64,000 bases of DNA, taken from the NCBI GenBank assembly GCA_032690845.1, contig CM064432.1, positions 58,898,071 to 58,962,070 of the forward strand. The letters run 5' to 3'. This document shows, piece after piece, positions 1 to 9,842 of this stretch; within the stretch, counting starts at the first letter, position 1, and each line of letters starts with the position of its first letter. This DNA comes from Eleusine coracana subsp. coracana (taxonomy: Eukaryota > Streptophyta > Magnoliopsida > Poales > Poaceae). Below the pieces are notes generated by a model. That model searched no databases and had not been told where the DNA came from. It worked only from the letters and a program-made list of their open reading frames with translations. Made by a program: the position numbers and the translations under genes.

Positions 1-149
1 AAGGCATGTTAGGCTTGCAGATGGGGGAGTGGCAGACAGCCCCTATGTGCATACATGGCTTGTTGCTGACTGATTGTAATCCTCCTGGTTAAACAATTAA
101 TGGAATCGATAGTTACTCAAAAAAAAAAAAAAAAGAGGCGGTGAGGGAC

Positions 150-1760
150 CGCTAGACGCAGGGCAGCGCGTGGCTCTTGCCGCCATGTAGCATAAAACAG
201 GGTGGCTTTCGCGCATGGCGATGCACCGACTGAATACACACATTCCCCGCATGCACCTATGAAATTGAACTTTTCATCAGTGCAAAATATCGAGCATTAG
301 GGATTTCGTTTTGGATAATATGGTTCATGTTTCTTTTTATTTGGCGGGTAATTCCTTATTGAAGCACTATTACAGTTAACTTTATTCAGGCATTCAGAGT
401 CCATGCAAACTATATTCAGTCTTTTCTCATGCACGGCAAGCACGCTCCAGCTCCGACACCCTACGGGCAATTCCTGTGAAAACATATCAACACACGTTTC
501 GCGTCACGCTAGTTAGTATATCACTGGATACACCTCCGAAAAAAAAAGTTTGTATATGGTATAGGAAAGCATGCACGTACGTGGGGTTGAAAGTGACTTT
601 GACCTCGCCAGCGTCGGTGTTGGCGATCTTGGAGAAGGCCTCCTTGGAGAGGTCGATGGTGCTCTGGCACCCGTCGCTGCTTGCGCACTCGTCCACGATC
701 TTCACCGTGACGCTGTTGCCGGTGCACGGGTTGCCGGACCCGGAATACGCCGGGCCGGTGCACCGCACGCGGTAGCACTGCCCGCACACGGCCCCGTTGT
801 TCCAGAATGAGTCGCTCGCCGCCGCTATCATGTTGCCCATGTTGGCGTACTCGTAGCACGCCGATGCTGCATACAAACACAGATCACAGAGAACAAGTAG
901 TCCAATTAACAACGACCCAGCGACAGAACTTGCCACGCGAAGAAAACAAATTATCGCGTCATGTTGAAGGACTCGCTAATAAGGCCGTAGTGTTTTGTCA
1001 CGATACAACAGCTAAGACCGCAGCTACAACTACAGTTGTTGTTAGTTGATTTACGAGTGTACTGCGTGTAGAACGTGGCGACTCCAGATGCCGCTGTGGC
1101 AATCGAAGCTGCGCCTAGTAGAGCTAGAGCCATGACAATGAACATGGAGCTCATTTTGGTCATTGCCATGGTGGTCAAGTGGAAGAAGGCAAGCAAATTA
1201 TGACTTTGACTCGTGAAACAGTCAAGCGAGGGAAGATAAGTGATCCTTATTCGATCTGACGACACATCCTAAACTGAAGATACGATAAATCAGTACTGTC
1301 ACTAATGAAGCTTCCTTGTCAAGATGCGTAATCAAAATGCAAAAAAACAAGTGGACTGACTTGTATAGTCTTTACAAACGGGAGTCAACGGAGTGCAGAT
1401 TTCAAGTTTTTATGAAATACTAATGTCTAGCAACAATGTGGCTATATGCTCCAAATTTTACTTAGGAATAATTATCCTTCATGTAAGCAGAGTGGAAAGG
1501 GGAAACAGCGAAGAGAAGGAACCCGTGTATAACAAGAAGAATTGGGTGCACGAGGAGCTTTCATTTTTTTTTTAAAACAAAATCACCATTACACATTTTG
1601 ACTATTGTAATTATTCAGCTAATCAACAACCTCTGGACAAGGTTTGCATTATTATCAGCAGCTCCACGGCGAAGGGCCACTGAAAAGTACTAGAACACTT
1701 TCAATAAAATCACACTGAGAATCAGAGGAATATCAGGGAGTCTACCTTCATCCTTTAACG
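150..1760. repeat. Tandem segmental duplication, unit 1 (EG45-like copy 1)
   Basis: Similarity to unit 2 goes beyond the coding region. The 3' flank shares the TTTCATCAG..GCAAAAT block (276-288 versus 3825-3838) and the 5' flank shares AAGCTTCCTT (1308-1317 versus 4898-4907), TGGACTGACTTGTAT (1352-1366 versus 4938-4952) and a block ending near AGAGTCTTCA/GGAGTCTACC. Edges are approximate. Confidence 0.75.
461..1169 (-). CDS. EG45-like / plant natriuretic peptide-like secreted protein, tandem copy 1
   Basis: Exons 1169-1055, 866-581 and 473-461 give a 137-aa protein; all three junctions keep phase and use GT-AG. Residues 1-27 form a signal peptide (hydrophobic FIVMALALLGAASIATAA). The mature part is a single double-psi beta-barrel domain of the expansin N-terminal/barwin type: VATFYTQYTPSACY, then AAASDSFWNNGAVCGQCYRV, paired cysteines, and IDLSKEAFSKIANTDAG. 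The length fits EG45-like and plant natriuretic peptide-like proteins, which are apoplastic and implicated in water and ion homeostasis; the exact role here is inferred. The last exon supplies only 13 coding bases, so the protein ends in TNCP. Reading through intron 2 instead would add an atypical tail. The start at 1169 was chosen because the signal peptide begins directly after it. The second copy lies 3.6 kb away in the same orientation. Confidence 0.9.
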
Positions 1761-2221
1761 TTCCATTCATCCTCTAGATAAGACTAGCAATACAGCAATG
1801 TAATGATTTATCTGAACTTCAAAATCATGATGTATAAGGGGCATTGAAGTTTTTTTATAACAAACTATATAGAATAAAATTCTTATCATTTTCCATATTA
1901 TTTCTGGCATCCTTTCCACCCGGTATGCAGGTGGAACAAGGGTAAACAAAAAATTGGCCAGAAAAATGTCTCTGTACATATATATGTGGGATGCAAAGAA
2001 AAAAGAAATATAATCAACTTTAACAATGAACCAATTCCCAACTATTATAAAACTAGTTTTATATGAAGACAACATCAAATAGGAATTTGAACCAATGATG
2101 AACTTGGATCACAGATGTGGAAATTTCTAGTTTGGTGAGTTTGCCGGAAATGATCTACTCCGTTCACATTTAAATATCGTTTTGGAGTTGACCACGGAAA
2201 ATAAGGAGAAGTAAAAAGATG
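1170..2221. other. Intergenic: 5' flank of EG45-like copy 1
   Basis: Up to about 1760 this is the duplicated upstream flank. From 1760 to 2221 it is AT-rich sequence with short chance ORFs only. No gene is supported. Confidence 0.6.
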
Positions 2222-3109
2222 GAGCACCTTTACAATAGACCATGATATATGTGAAATTGAGGTATCATGGATAAAATCTAATAGTTCATTTGAGATGGCA
2301 TTAATTGTAATTATTATGTAACTTATGAGTTTATTAAGCAACAGGTATATTTGACCGTCCATCCGTTCTGTTGTGAGAAGGGCTCAGCCTCATGCACGCT
2401 GGAGTCCGCCGCTGCCATCGCCGCAATCGCATGATCGACCACCGCAATCGGATCCTCGCCAGAATTCACCTTGTCCTAGAAGGCAGGCTTGTTGTGCCCG
2501 TCTCTATCTGCTCCCAGCCAATCATGATCGTGATTTTGGTTTCTGTGAGCATGAAGCGCAAACGCTCGAGGCAAAACTGATCTAGCAATCATTTGCATTA
2601 TGCTTTCTGATTTCCTTAGTATATTTTATGTAAACTGAATCTGATTGATGGAGCCAAAAGAACTATCACTATGTGAATTACGGCAGCCTAATTATCAAAA
2701 CTGAAGAAAATTAATCAAGCAAGACACAACCGATAGCTTGATCTGGGTTGATGAAAGCTCGGAGGCAACCATAGTCAGGTCCGTGTCATCCTACGCCGCC
2801 GAATCGAGATAAGGACAAGAACATCCCCGGATGAATATGAGGATGCCTAGCCGGACGATTTGATTAAAGCCTAGGAATCAAACAAAGAGAGAGAGAAGTA
2901 TTTTCAAAATGGTTAACATGTTGAATTTTTATTTATTCTTCTATTATAATTATTTTTTTTCTTCCCATCTTACCCATATGATACCTATAATATATTATCA
3001 TGATACTTATAATACTAATAGGTTGAAAAAATATCATATTTAAGATCTAAACCATTAGATGGAGAAACTGGATGGTGTGCATTCATTTAAGTCTACTGTA
3101 AAAATCCTC
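2222..3109. mobile_element. Mutator-like non-autonomous transposon with GC-rich internal segment (member A)
   Basis: The left end GAGCACCTTTACAATAGACC matches, after reverse complementing, the right end GAGGATTTTTACAGTAGAC. It is flanked by the direct repeat AAAAGATGG at 2214-2222 and 3110-3118, a 9-bp target duplication typical of Mutator-like elements (its last base at 2222 overlaps the first base of the terminal repeat). Subterminal sequence (CATTTGAGATGG, AGATCTAA) is shared with the element at 59055-59460. The middle, about 2345-2880, is GC-rich and absent from that relative, so it may be captured host DNA. No transposase is seen. Confidence 0.65.
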
Positions 3110-3118
3110 AAAAGATGG

Positions 3119-4057
3119 ATGCACTGAAAACAAAAAAGAGAGAGATAGAGATATAGATATAGTGGGAATAGAAAATATTGTATTGGGAAGAGAGAAATGT
3201 GTATTGGGAAGCGAGAATGACATGTAATTGGAGAAAAGTTGAAAACCTTAGAATGACATGTAAATGTGAACGGAGGAAGTATATGTTTTTAAAGGAAGGA
3301 TTGAGTTCTATGTTTTTAAAGAAAGGATGATCTATATGTGAATAACGATACCTTTTCAAAGGAAAAATATATATCTTAGAGATTTTGCACTGGTTCCTCT
3401 CTTTCTCTACAATTTTTTTCATGATTTGTTGACATTAATCTGAGTTGTCAGGAATTTATATGTGTGTATTTATATAGGTGAGGACTCATATAAGTACATA
3501 TGCGCGAGTATCCTTTGTACGCCGCTGCACCTCTTAGCTTGCTGAAGACCAAGCAAGCCACGCATCTCGCTTTTGCCTCCACCGTGCTGGCGGCGGCGTT
3601 GTCGCGTCCGCTCGAAGAAATTCCTCGGCGAGGGGTAGAGAAAAAGGCCGCAGTTATCACGATCGGCCGACTGGATACACCAGACTGAGCGTGGTCGTGT
3701 TGCTCGCAACGCAGCGCGTAGCTCTTATTACAGCCTGGCTGGCTAGCTGCAGACAAGCAGCCCGGTCGGCGGTCGTGATTGAATACAAAACATGCTGCCG
3801 GCATGCAACAATGCCCAATGAGCTTTCATCAGGGCAAAATTTGGAGTGTTACGTTAGAGATCTTGTTTTGGGTGATATATGATCCATGTCTTTTTTTTTG
3901 GGGGGGGGGTGGGGGGGGGGGGGGGGGGGACGTTTATTCAGGCTACTGTGAATCTGGAACATTATTACAGAGATTTATTCAGGCATCCAGAGTCCTTGCA
4001 AACATTTATTCAGGCTTTCCCCATGAGCGGCAAGCACCCCGAGAGCTCCAAAACACC
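3119..4057. other. Intergenic: between transposon A and EG45-like copy 2
   Basis: AT-rich to about 3480, then a GC-rich patch (3500-3690) with overlapping short ORFs on both strands that match nothing I recognise. After 3690 comes the duplicated 3' flank of EG45-like copy 2 with a G tract. No gene is supported. Confidence 0.5.
3900..3929 (+). repeat. Interrupted poly-G tract
   Basis: Ten G, one T, then nineteen G, directly preceded by a T run. It lies in the 3' flank of EG45-like copy 2 and has G-quadruplex potential. Confidence 0.95.
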
Positions 4058-4694
4058 CTATGAGCAGTTCCTGCAAAAACATATATATGAGCACACGCGT
4101 GCGTCACGCTAGTAAATCACACATTCACACGTGCGGATACGACGAGCAAATCTCGATCGGGAAAGGAATGCACGATTGCACGTACGTGCGGTCGAAAGTG
4201 ACCCTGATCACGCCGGCGTCGGTGTTGGCGATCTTGGCGAAAGCCGGCTTGGAGAGGTCGATGGTGCTCTGGCACCCATCGCTGCTCGCGCACCGGTCCA
4301 CGATCTTCACCAGGACGCTGTTGCCGGTGCACGGGTTGCCGGACCCGCCGTACGCCGGGCCGGTGCACCGCACGCGGTAGCACTGCCCGCAGATGGCGCC
4401 GTTGTTCCAGAGCGAGTCGCTCGCCGCCGCCACCATGTTGCCCATGTTCGTGTTCCCGTAGCACGCCGAAGCTGCATTTGATAATAACAATAATTAAAGG
4501 AAACAAAAAAGCTTTGTTTCCAATTGCCACGATACAAGCTAAGACTTCAGCTACTGTCGTCAATTGATTTAATTACGGGTGTATTGCGTGTAGAACGTGG
4601 CTACGCCAGATGCAGCTGTGGCAATGGAAGCCGCCCCTAGAAGAACTACAGCCATCACCATGATCATGGAGCTCATTTTGGTCATTATTGCCAT
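4058..4694 (-). CDS. EG45-like / plant natriuretic peptide-like secreted protein, tandem copy 2
   Basis: Exons 4694-4577, 4471-4186 and 4070-4058 encode 138 aa. It has the same three-exon structure as copy 1 (exon 2 is 286 bp in both) and very similar protein sequence: signal peptide with MIMVMAVVLLGAASIATAA, then VATFYTQYTPSACY, NNGAICGQCYRVRCTGPAY, DRCASSDGC and FAKIANTDAGVIRVTFDR. The tiny last exon gives TNCS and a TAG stop. Compared with copy 1 there is one extra residue near the start (MAIMTKM versus MAMTKM) and conservative changes such as Y to G after SACY. Both copies keep every cysteine seen in the domain, so both look functional. Predicted to be secreted to the apoplast. The 3' flank carries an interrupted G tract (3900-3929). 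Confidence 0.9.
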
Positions 4695-5770
4695 GGTTGT
4701 TCCGTGTTGGCGCACCCATTGGGCTGGAGTGCTGCGCAATTTAAAGGCCAAATCGCGTGGAATATTCTGGCCTCCCCAAGGAGAGAGCAAGGCAAGCAGA
4801 TTATGACTTCATGAGACAGTGGATCAAACGAGAGAAGGTAAGTCGTTGTCCTTCGGTGCGATGCATGCTAACTAAGGTACAGTACTGTCACTGATTAAGC
4901 TTCCTTCTGTCAAGATACGTGATAGAAGTGCAAAATGACACATGGACTGACTTGTATTTGCAAACTGAAAGTCAATGGAATACGGACTTCGAAGTCTTTA
5001 GATGATAATAATGCGATGCACCAGTGCAGCTATATCCACTTTGAATTTTACTCAGGCACCACATTATTTCCTCATGTAATCGGATAATGGAAAGGACAAA
5101 AATGGATTATAAACAGAGAAGAGAAGGAATAACGAGAGGAATAGAGTACACGAGCTTTTTTTCAATAATTTAAGACTATGTTTCAGCAATTGTATTCATT
5201 TTCTGACAACAATGCTTTGAGCACTTGGAACTATCCGGTTGACCGATTGGCAGTTGAACTGGTCCTCCTGAGCAAAGCAACAAGCAATGTAGACAAGATT
5301 TGCAGTATCACAAATTCACAAATCTGAGTAATCATACATGTTATTGCATCCAACACCAACCACACATCAACGATTACTTATTGGATTCACCTGCAGTTCC
5401 ACCAGTGAACATGCTTGCCGGTTAATGGCCACTAAAAGGTAATGCATAACACTTCTCCTGCTTTTTATTGCAGTGGAGGGGCGAAAGCCCCTATTCTAAA
5501 AAAAAAACTTTTAATAAAAAGCAAACTGAGAATTTCGAGGCGTATCAGCGAGAGTCTTCACAAGCATCTTCATCCTCCAATGTTATGTAGATCCTAAGGC
5601 TAAGAGATTGAAACCAGAAAAACATAAGCATTATCTGGACCTCTAAATAACGATAACAAGGAAATGTATTGCAGAGTTAAAAACAAACTTACCATGGCTT
5701 ATCATGCATGAAGAAATTTATCAATATTTCTTCAGGTAACAAGATTGCATCCTTGAAACAAGACACTTTT
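4695..5770. other. Intergenic: EG45-like copy 2 upstream region and CbbY-like 3' flank
   Basis: Holds the duplicated upstream flank of the EG45-like gene and the 3' untranslated flank of the CbbY-like gene. A TTTAAA motif (about 4739-4746) could be a weak TATA equivalent for the EG45-like gene. No further coding sequence is seen. Confidence 0.5.
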
Positions 5771-8539
5771 CTATCCAGTAACAAGAGATTTTTGAATCAA
5801 CAGCTTTAGGTCCTCAAGCCTGTAAAGGGTTGGCAGTTATCATTTATCTGGCACAAAAAGAACACCTCTGTGGCCAAATCACTACTTACCTCACGTTACT
5901 AAGGTCAGGATATATAGCAATTGCATCCTTGAAATCCTACGGAAAATGTTAAGCAGATCATGATTCCATTCTGTTGTAGTGAAAAGAACTAATACTAAAG
6001 ATCAATCTTACTTGGTTAGCAGTTGAAATTGTATATGTTATTATACATGACATCCCTGCTCCTTTTGCCGCCTAACAAATGAAAAAATCCCTTGTATTTA
6101 AAAGGATTAGTTTGTTTAATCAAATAAATACTTGGAAGACTTACTAGCAATCCAATAACACTGTCCTCCACCACAAGGCAGTTCTTACTATCCACACCTA
6201 ATTTCTGGGTAGAATAAATAGAGTCCTTGACGTGACCAATTCTGGAAAGAAATCATACCCAGAAAAATAGACAAGACCTGCTACTGTAGTGTTCAATACC
6301 TCTGCTGCTGTAATATATATTGTTGGATCAGGCTTCTTTAGTTTAACATCGTCTCCTGCAGTAGGACGCAATCAAGAATTGCGAATATTATGGGATTCCG
6401 TTTAAATGGCTACCTTGTGACTTCAGAACAAGTCGTCTTATATTGCACACTCAGAAAATATGAATCTAATCATCCAGTGATTTTCCAGAATACTAAAGGC
6501 AAAAGGGACACAGAAAGAAACCCAGAAACATACCAGCTAGGAAGCAATCTAGACCATTAAATCGCTCCTAGAACAATCACAGAAGATTTTTTTAAAAGAA
6601 AAGCATACAAAGTTAGCCAATAAAATAATAATTTACTATCGGAAATATGGGAAACAAGCATAAGTAGTATTTCACTTACAAGCCCAATAAGATTTTCAAG
6701 GCACATTATGACCGAGCTTTTAGTTGCAGCAGAGCAAACAGCAAGCTTGATACCCTACACCATAGTATAAAAGTCACCTCACAGCATGAAAGGTATTTTT
6801 GCATACTTAGGAGCAAATGGATACATTCGTTGAGGTAATTTGGTGGAACATTAAGTGTCTGAGGAAAAGGACTGTCATGGAGGAAAGAAAGATACTGATT
6901 TAAAAGATAAAAAGACAATATTATGATAAGTAATATTACCGCACCCTTTGCTTCATCCATCAGCCGCAGAACACCAGGTCTAGGTTCCACCTAACAATAT
7001 ATACAAGTTAATGCGAGGTGACTAGCTGTGATGTACATCACTGGATAAGCTCAGTAAAAATGCAGACATTGAGCTTACAGTTCCAGATTTTATTATTTCC
7101 TTGTATCTCTCTGTTTTCCAGTCCTGCAACGTAAGTGGAAATAGCGCTAAGTATGAGATCCTAGATTTTGGAAGTGCACGAGACGGAAATTTCCTTGTAT
7201 GCCACTGTCAATAACTAGTGAGCCCCACATGTCATATACACGAATGACATATCAGGTATTTTGAAGTTTTCTCGATGGCATACGAAGGAATGCCAACAAC
7301 AATAACATAATCATTAAGGAGAACAGATGACATCTAGGGATAATCTTAAAATGATGCATTAATACTGTAAACCAAAGATATAAACGGCAGACCTGGATTA
7401 TGTCAACCAATTTCTCCTTATCAGAGTCGGACGAAGGTGGGGTCTCGAAGATCTTTGAAAAAGGCCACCCATTTTCCCCGAAGTACCTATCAATAAGCCA
7501 TGACTCCAAACAAATTCAGAACCAGTATTCACACAGTAGCAGAATGATCAATCACTGAACTATCATGTATGACACGCCACCACTCCTCGTTGCAACATCA
7601 GTCAACTTATCAACTTTGGCAAGTGCATTCTAAAGTAATTTCTAGGGAGCGTCTAATTTTCAATCGATTAAAAATGAGAGTTACTTTCAATCAACGCTTT
7701 TAGCCCTTGGATCTAGATCCAATGGATATAAAAAAACAACTTTTCTATAGTCTATACATAATACTAATTAATACAAATAATCCAATAAATAAATAAATAA
7801 TAAAAGAAAAAAAATACAAAGCCTGTCTCAAAGCCGTCGACTGAAAGTTCCCATAATTTCAGTCGATTGAAATTTAGGATTCCCGAAATTTCTATGCTCA
7901 GCACTGCAGGTACGCATACGCCTACATGCATTCACGCCAAAGCACGTGATCTGAACAAAAACATGATCAAAATCAAGTTTGCACAACCAGCAGGCGTGAG
8001 TTGTTATCCTGCTGATGCAGAGCATGAACTAGGTTCCAGTGCAGACTATCAATCATCACACATTCACACAACTTCGCAAGGACACGGGACGAGAGCTAGT
8101 GAGTAGTGACTCGTAGCTTATGTATACGACAGAGAACACGTAGGAGTAACTCGTCGCTTGCGTTTGCGTACCACCGCATCTTGGGCTTCCCGCCGCCGAT
8201 TTGGTTCTGGAGCTCGTCGTAGAAGGCTTCGTCCCAGTACAGAGGGTCGGCGGAGTCGGGCGCGCAGCGCACACCGAAGTGCGCGAAGGCGTCGTTGTAG
8301 GCCTGTCGGTGGAGGTGCTCCGACTCCAGTATGACGCCGTCGCAGTCGAAGATGAGCGCGTCGAGCGGCGTCGCGGAGGCTGAGGCGGAGGCGACGACGA
8401 TCAGCGGGGACGCGCGGCGGAGGCGCGTGGCTGGGACGCGGGAGGGAGATCGGCAGCCGAAAATGGGGCGGCGGCGAGCGGTGCCGGCGCCGGCGATCGG
8501 GAGGACGAGGGAAGTGGAAGGCATCGTAGTCAGAGGCAT
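5771..8539 (-). CDS. CbbY-like haloacid dehalogenase phosphatase, plastid-targeted
   Basis: Eleven exons: 8539-8172, 7486-7393, 7123-7079, 6990-6940, 6754-6680, 6567-6534, 6355-6300, 6204-6145, 6071-6012, 5936-5890, 5819-5771. They join in phase to 312 aa. Residues 1 to about 55 are Arg/Ser/Ala-rich and look like a chloroplast transit peptide. HAD motifs are visible: motif I FDCDGV with catalytic Asp65 and Asp67, motif II around VCSAAT (192-197), the Lys motif KKPDP (229-233), and motif IV VVEDS (252-256). The sequence matches the plant CbbY-like family whose Arabidopsis member dephosphorylates xylulose-1,5-bisphosphate, an inhibitor of Rubisco; that function is transferred by family. The first ATG in frame is 8539; a further in-frame ATG lies five codons later. 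The gene is divergent from PAA1. Intron 1 contains a MITE. Confidence 0.95.
7645..7885. mobile_element. MITE in intron 1 of the CbbY-like gene
   Basis: About 60 bp at each end form an imperfect inverted repeat, beginning GGGAGCGTCTAATTTTCAAT on the left and, reverse complemented, CGGGAATCCTAAATTTCAAT on the right. Flanking 9-mers are TAATTTCTA (7636-7644) and AAATTTCTA (7886-7894), a near-perfect target duplication. Long inverted repeats with a 9-bp duplication suggest a Mutator-like MITE of 241 bp. It leaves the splice sites intact. Confidence 0.7.
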
Positions 8540-9842
8540 CGGATGGACGGAGTGGAGTAGGCGCGATTGGTTCAAGAACGGCCGCTTATCTGACAGCCAA
8601 AAAACTGCAAAAAGTATTCACCGATTGTGAAATCTTGTCGTTAGGATATGGAGTTTAGTTCAATTTTGAACTAATGTTATGAATATTTAACCGGAGGGAG
8701 TATATATATATATATATACGTTTTTAAGAGAGAAATGATGCGCATGCGAAATTTTAAATTTTAAAGGTCTCATTTGCAGCCAGAAAATTGCAAATTACTT
8801 GTATAAATATCAAAAAAGATTAATAACGATTAATTCAGTCATTTTGTTAAAAAATCTAATTTATAAACTATTATCAAAGAATCCTCATATGAATAAAAAA
8901 TACCCGAACATTATTTGGTGGCATCTATATAAGTATATGCTAGTATACACTATCGTGTGATTGCTATCTTTAGTACTGTAAATGTAAAGTTTTATATAAT
9001 TATACGCTTGTTTTCTATTGTGTACCATCTCTACCTCTCATGCTTGTCGTTTTCATTAATATCATAGTTCTATTGGATAAGATAAATTTAATTCTATAAG
9101 TTTTATGATTTGAAAACCTTGTAAATCTCTATAAAATAAAATAAAATGCATGGTTAATATTATGCAAAACTTATAACTGAGAAACGACATGTTTTTTTTA
9201 TGATGACAAAATTTACACACCAGTCAAAGTACCACGTCTCACTCAAATATTGTTGTCTTTAATAAAGAAATCTAAAACATTGAAAGTGTAATAACTTTTG
9301 CATATTTTAATACCCACACCCATGAACTCTTCAAAAACTTGAAATTGTGGATATCACTTTGGTGTTTCTCCCTTAAAAAAAAGGATATCACTTTGGTGGC
9401 TATTGAGCTATTTTTCTTTTCAAAATGCTTGTTTTTTTATACCTCCAAATAGTGACCAGTAGTAGTACCAACTCAATGTCGATTACTCTCCAAAGCACTT
9501 CAGACTTCAGAATCTGAATCTGAAGCACAACGACTTCCCCTTCGCCAATGCCAGTTTCAGAATTTTTTTGTCCGTGCCAGTGATAACGGATAGCCGGGCA
9601 GACTGGCAGTTGGCCCACTGTGAACGGAAGCTGGGCACCGGCCGGCACGCTCGTGCCGCAGCCGAAAAGCCCAAAAAAACCCAATCCGCCACGCCGTCTC
9701 CCACACCCCATCCCCCACCTCCGCCGCACTCGACGCGACCGGGCACTCGGCGCAACTTTCCCCGCGGCGAGCAAACAGCAATGTTCCCGTCTGCCCCATG
9801 ATAGTGCCGCCGTAGCTAGGTCCTTCTGGAAGCTTCTGGAGG
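8540..9842. promoter_or_regulatory. Divergent intergenic region shared by CbbY-like and PAA1 genes
   Basis: The two start codons face away from each other with 1.3 kb between them. It is GC-rich near both starts and AT-rich in the middle. It contains CCGGAGGGAGTA, a MITE-end-like motif, followed by (TA)9 at 8701-8718. No third gene is seen. Regulatory sharing is an inference from the layout only. Confidence 0.45.

Larger units (their letters stand above)
3690..5610. repeat. Tandem segmental duplication, unit 2 (EG45-like copy 2)
   Basis: This is the partner of the block at 150-1760, in the same orientation and diverged by many substitutions and small indels. It ends before the last exon of the CbbY-like gene (5819-5771), so that gene was not visibly duplicated. 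Edges are approximate. Confidence 0.75.

Noticed and set aside
487..580. C-terminal read-through of EG45-like copy 1 (tail LYHIQTFFFGGVSSD)
   Set aside because: It begins exactly at a GTACGT donor, and the matching acceptor at 474 gives a short ending shared in form with copy 2.
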